Shown one piece after another: positions 53,002-55,929 of a stretch of DNA of 55,929 nt. The DNA comes from Muribaculaceae bacterium (GTDB lineage: Bacteria; Bacteroidota; Bacteroidia; Bacteroidales; Muribaculaceae). Both the position numbers and the translations under genes were made by a program. The stretch covers positions 1 through 55,929 of the forward strand of contig JAFVPD010000012.1 of assembly GCA_017505535.1 (NCBI GenBank), given 5' to 3'. The stretch's first letter is position 1; every line of letters begins with the position of its first letter. A model generated the notes under the pieces. The model searched no databases. It was given only the letters and a program-made list of their open reading frames with translations, and was not told the DNA's origin.

Positions 53002-53739
53002 TTATTGTCGTTGAGATAAATGCTCCAATACCAACTCAACCTCTTTGCGCAAGTAGGGGATATCGATGACGTGAGGGCATTTATATGAAGGGTGGAAAAC
53101 CGCCAATCGACTTTGCGAAACATTGATGCCGTATTTTTTCTCCAAGATGTATCGATAAATACTCACTTGGAGAGCATAGTGATAGAACGTCGTGTCGCTA
53201 AGGTGGGCAATTGGAGGAAGCGCAGTTTTTCGGTAACGGCTCTCTTTTTCAACGACACCATTCACGACAAGTTTCTCGCTGCGTTTCCAGTCGTAGATGT
53301 TAAATTGCCCATCGCGATATTCCAGGAAGTCAAGCGTTCCGGCAATTCCATATTCCTCATAGAAAATGCGCCATTCGGTGCGATAGGGTTGAAGCACATA
53401 TTTTTTTGCAAATTGCAAGAATAGGTCAAACGTCTCATCGCTTTCGCTTGAGATTCCCATATAGTGATGCTCGATTTTTTCATGCATACAAGTGCCAAGT
53501 TCGCGTGCTTGGCATGCTTTTTCTTCCCATTGAGCAATGAGCTGCTCGGGAGTTAATCCCAAGGCCGGCGCTTTGCGAGCAGCCCAATATTCGGCATCAA
53601 ACTTAGGGAAACAGTCTTCAACGATTGTGGTGACAGACTCCATGCGACGCCCGTTGAGGGTGTAAATGTGTTGAACTTCGTCAAATGTCAGTAGATAATC
53701 CCTCTCATGAGCATTGCGCTCGTTGTAGTTATAAGGCAT
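53002..53739 (-). CDS. PD-(D/E)XK nuclease-superfamily protein
   Basis: 245 residues. The order TFDEVQHIYTLNGRRMESVTTIV, LGTCMHEKIEHHYMG, GIAGTLDFLEYRDGQFNIYDWKRSEKL and YHYALQVSIYRYILEKKYGI is that of RecB/Cas4-like nucleases: His in motif I, Asp in GTLDF, D-x-K in YDWKRS, and the Q...Y motif. It has no helicase or Cas partner nearby, and a role in phage defence or DNA repair is speculative. Confidence 0.75.
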   Translation of the reverse strand: MPYNYNERNAHERDYLLTFDEVQHIYTLNGRRMESVTTIVEDCFPKFDAEYWAARKAPALGLTPEQLIAQWEEKACQARELGTCMHEKIEHHYMGISSESDETFDLFLQFAKKYVLQPYRTEWRIFYEEYGIAGTLDFLEYRDGQFNIYDWKRSEKLVVNGVVEKESRYRKTALPPIAHLSDTTFYHYALQVSIYRYILEKKYGINVSQSRLAVFHPSYKCPHVIDIPYLRKEVELVLEHLSQRQ

Positions 53740-53784
53740 AATGTGTAATTGAGAGTATGTAGCGTACAGAAGAATGATAGAGTT

Positions 53785-54141
53785 TTACCACTCTATTTTG
53801 ATGGCAACCGATTCAAGTTGAGTGCTGATTGGAGGCGTAACTTTTGCGAGTTTTATCATACCCCCAGAAATTTCAGGAAAATGTTTTAGCAACGACGATT
53901 TAATGCGCCCAACAACATGCTCAAGCAGCTGAGATGGTTTGTCCATCTCGGCCTTTATAATATCCACCGCCTTGGCATAGTTGAGAGTGTCGTTTAAATT
54001 GTCGCTGTTAATTGCATCTTCAATCGGATAATGAAGGTGTACGGTGACCTCAAAAATGTTCCCAGCAATACGCTCTTGAATGAGAACCCCATGTAGCGCG
54101 CGTATGCGTAAACGATTTATTTCAATAGTAGCAGTCATCAT
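53785..54141 (-). CDS. folB: Dihydroneopterin aldolase
   Basis: 118 residues, standard length (either of two adjacent ATGs may be used). It acts in folate synthesis on dihydroneopterin. The start IEINRLRIRALHGVLIQERIAGNIFEV gives the RGxHGVxxxE pattern (the Tyr of 'GVYxxE' is replaced by Leu). NYAKAVDIIKAEM, LLEHVVGRI with the Glu-His, and the final VTPPISTQLESVAIKI complete the family. The promoter is just upstream. Confidence 0.9.
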   Translation of the reverse strand: MMTATIEINRLRIRALHGVLIQERIAGNIFEVTVHLHYPIEDAINSDNLNDTLNYAKAVDIIKAEMDKPSQLLEHVVGRIKSSLLKHFPEISGGMIKLAKVTPPISTQLESVAIKIEW

Positions 54142-54146
54142 AAATG

Positions 54147-54154
54147 CAAAATTA
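54147..54154 (-). promoter_or_regulatory. -7 element for folB
   Basis: Minus-strand TAATTTTG within 6 bases of the first ATG, so the leader is close to zero. Confidence 0.55.
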
Positions 54155-54256
54155 CTCGTTTTTTAATATACAACAAAAAAACGAGCATCCTATCACAAGG
54201 TTTTAGGGTATATATAATAAATTTTAGGGAATGTGTGCCATGGCATCGTTGGGAAT

Positions 54257-54742
54257 TTACCAAGAGGAGAATTTTAGGGGCGATGGCGGTCGAATGGGAG
54301 TTGTGGCTTGTTGAAGTTGAGGGTTTAGAGCATCGCGAATTGCCGTCCAAGTCTTGATGATGTAACGAATGGGCGTGTCGGCAAAGTTGGCGATGGTGCG
54401 AGCCAGGTCAACGGTGGAAGAGTGGGTGTTGTGGTTAGAATCGTGATACATAGTGGGTTGCAGTCGTGTTGCGATGAAGATGTCAAGGAGGTCGATGAGC
54501 CGAGACAGCTTCATGTCGGGAGCAAAATGTGCAGCCATGGCGATGATTTCGTCTCCCGGCAGAAGAGAGGGGTCGTCGCATAGTTTGGTGAACTCTCGAA
54601 TGGGGTGTTGGTAGGGTTTGTTGTGTGTTTCGTGGTCGGGAATTTCTTCAGGAAGCTCGGGAATGAGTAGTTGAAGAGCTTGTTGGTTGCGCTCGTTGGC
54701 GTTTTCAATGTTTAGGACTTGTAGGATTTGAGCGATTGTCAT
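54257..54742 (-). CDS. Protein of unknown function, second of a coupled pair
   Basis: 161 residues, mainly helical and probably cytosolic (MTIAQILQVLNIENANERNQQALQLLIPELPEE; HFAPDMKLSRLIDLLDIFIATRLQPTMY), with a Pro-rich end (IRPPSPLKFSSW). The family is not recognised. Its ATG overlaps the stop of the upstream gene (ATGA), so the two are translationally coupled and likely act together. Confidence 0.6.
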   Translation of the reverse strand: MTIAQILQVLNIENANERNQQALQLLIPELPEEIPDHETHNKPYQHPIREFTKLCDDPSLLPGDEIIAMAAHFAPDMKLSRLIDLLDIFIATRLQPTMYHDSNHNTHSSTVDLARTIANFADTPIRYIIKTWTAIRDALNPQLQQATTPIRPPSPLKFSSW

Positions 54743-55542
54743 GGTAGTCGAGAACGTAGGATTTTGTGAATGGTGAGTTGAGGGGAAATGTGGAAGGTTT
54801 TGCGGAGGTATTGTTTGAATGAAATTTGTTGAGGTTTGGGAGCGTTGTCGAGGGCTAATTGTAATGTTTGTCGGTGTAGTCGCTCGATGCGGTCGATGCG
54901 AGCATAGAAATTAAGGTCGGCAGGTGATTCAAAGAGCGAAATAGAGCGTCGGCGAGGAGTCGGTTGGGGAATGGTGATGGGTAGCGGATTCATTTCGTGT
55001 CGATATAACGATAGGCGTTGAATGTATTCGGCAACAGTAATGAGCGGATTGATGCTTATAGCGTCAATCATGTATTGCTTGCAGCCGTATAGTCGTTTGC
55101 GCAATTGGTCAAGCAACATGTTACCATGTGAAAGTCGAATGCGACGCGTAGCTTTGTCGAGGGCATCAATGAGTTGTCGCTCAGAGATGGCATCGTCGGT
55201 AGCGATGGCGTCAATGTTTTGAGGAGTCAAAACGACCTCTTCCGTCTCATTGAGGGGTTCCACAATGGGGCGATTGTCGGAGGTGTTGCGTTGTTGACGT
55301 GCGGCGTAGTTTTGGCGACGTATGAGTAGGGTTTGATGGTGAGCGTCAAGGTGTTGGCCGATTGGCGAGAAATGCAAAGTGGCCGCAACCGATAGGTCGG
55401 AGTCAAGGTTGGACACCGGTGGTTGCCCATGGTCGGCCGCTCGCAGGTTGACAAGCCGAGCGAGTATAGCGGTAGCTACTTCGCCCCGAATGTTTTCGGG
55501 GACGAGTAGCAACATATCAATTATGGCCGATGGGATTCTCAT
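54739..55542 (-). CDS. Protein of unknown function, first of a coupled pair
   Basis: 267 residues from the ATG at 55542 (a TTG at 55563 lies in the -7 element). Helical, with an Arg-rich middle (QNYAARQQRNTSDN), ALDKATRRIRLSHGNMLLDQLRKRLYGC and a basic C-terminus (QQISFKQYLRKTFHISPQLTIHKILRSRLP). No signal or membrane segment. The family is not recognised. It has its own promoter and reads into the 161-residue gene. Confidence 0.6.
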   Translation of the reverse strand: MRIPSAIIDMLLLVPENIRGEVATAILARLVNLRAADHGQPPVSNLDSDLSVAATLHFSPIGQHLDAHHQTLLIRRQNYAARQQRNTSDNRPIVEPLNETEEVVLTPQNIDAIATDDAISERQLIDALDKATRRIRLSHGNMLLDQLRKRLYGCKQYMIDAISINPLITVAEYIQRLSLYRHEMNPLPITIPQPTPRRRSISLFESPADLNFYARIDRIERLHRQTLQLALDNAPKPQQISFKQYLRKTFHISPQLTIHKILRSRLP

Positions 55543-55559
55543 TGCAGATGCTTTTTTGT

Positions 55560-55567
55560 GCAAAGTT
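55560..55567 (-). promoter_or_regulatory. -7 element for the coupled unknown pair
   Basis: Minus-strand TAACTTTG, 18 bases before the ATG at 55542. Confidence 0.65.
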
Positions 55568-55631
55568 ACGAAGGGAGATGGCGGGAAATGCGCAATGGTG
55601 TCGCTGAGGGAAGGGAGGGGCTATAGAGTCT

Positions 55632-55840
55632 CTAAGGTCTTTAGGGTCTTTAAGGTCAATTATTAGCCGATGTGGTGTTAATTCGCGTCCTCCAGACGCA
55701 TGCATGTATGGGTTGTGTGTTCCGGGGGTATCGCTACGCTCTACCCTCGGTTATTGATTACGCTTTGCGTCCCGTGCTTCGCACGATTCTATGAGCAGAT
55801 ATTTACCCCCTCCGACCTCGCAAAGCTCGGTCTCGTCCCC
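55632..55840. repeat. Palindrome-rich intergenic spacer
   Basis: No gene is seen from 55568 to the end. It holds three degenerate 9-base tandem units (tctaaggtc, tttagggtc, tttaaggtc; 55632-55659), a hairpin ccgggggta/taccctcgg (55722-55730/55742-55750), and short palindromes acgctttgcgt (55760-55770), cgtgcttcgcacg (55773-55785) and a ccga/tcgg hairpin near 55821-55841. The final 90 bases show nothing recognisable. Confidence 0.5.
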
Positions 55841-55929
55841 CTATATTAGGTGGACAGCTGATTGAGACAGAAGAACATAAGGACAGTTTTTTTGAGGGTA
55901 GGTTGTTGTTTTAACGAAGGTGTTAATTC

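Noticed and set aside
55840..55929. Possible insertion-sequence end near gtggacagctgattgagacag
   Set aside because: No matching inverted end, target duplication or transposase is visible before the window ends.

Overview
The window looks like a chromosomal piece of a Bacteroidales bacterium, plausibly Muribaculaceae or a relative. The support is: promoters of the Bacteroidetes TAnnTTTG type before many genes, a PorP/GldKLMN type IX secretion (T9SS) core operon, proteins ending in T9SS sorting domains, and Bacteroidales-style glycogen, PurN, AsnS and MetG genes. The family-level assignment is an inference.

Left edge (1-1400): a scarred accessory patch on the minus strand. It holds the start of a small exported protein, the toxin-like tip of a decayed RHS/YD-repeat protein, an inverted second copy of the last 57 codons of gldN, two copies of a 47-bp repeat, and an orphan membrane-anchored protein. 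Housekeeping follows (1461-9037): purN and an MsbA-like exporter, a tRNA-Leu(CAG), a possible minus-strand small RNA, a TerB-like protein, a pseudouridine synthase with a long Tyr/Gly/Gln/Arg/Asn-rich extension, and asnS.

Middle (9198-31381): a T9SS-exported phosphodiester glycosidase, mdh, a flavin reductase-like protein, a thioredoxin-like lipoprotein, a membrane protein of unknown role, a DbpA-like helicase, a three-gene glycogen/alpha-glucan operon (debranching enzyme, glycosyltransferase, GH57), a diacylglycerol kinase-like gene, a GT2 glycosyltransferase, then porT-porP-gldK-gldL-gldM-gldN. These encode the outer-membrane, periplasmic-ring and inner-membrane motor parts of the secretion system that would export the two CTD-bearing cargo proteins here.

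Accessory interval between gldN and metG (31382-38136): AT-rich, with an intergenic region of competing RNA helices, two small unknown genes, a 1272-residue repeat protein with a T9SS sorting domain, a start-less ORF with an internal duplication, and a second decayed RHS segment homologous and inverted relative to that at the left edge. Both junctions recur at the left edge, which points to an old rearrangement or exchange hotspot beside gldN.

Right part (38172-55929): metG, ansA, tilS, then a defence island (structured leader, C5 cytosine methyltransferase, McrB-like AAA+ protein, DUF2357/PD-(D/E)XK nuclease), then pheS, crcB, nth, a TRIC-like channel, gtrA, a secreted unknown, a VanX-like dipeptidase, a TSCPD protein, a PD-(D/E)XK protein, folB, a coupled pair of unknown genes, and a palindrome-rich spacer.

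The best candidates for undescribed biology are the structured leader and unusual methyltransferase of the defence island, the competing-helix RNA region at 31528-31821, and the inverted duplications that bracket the T9SS locus.
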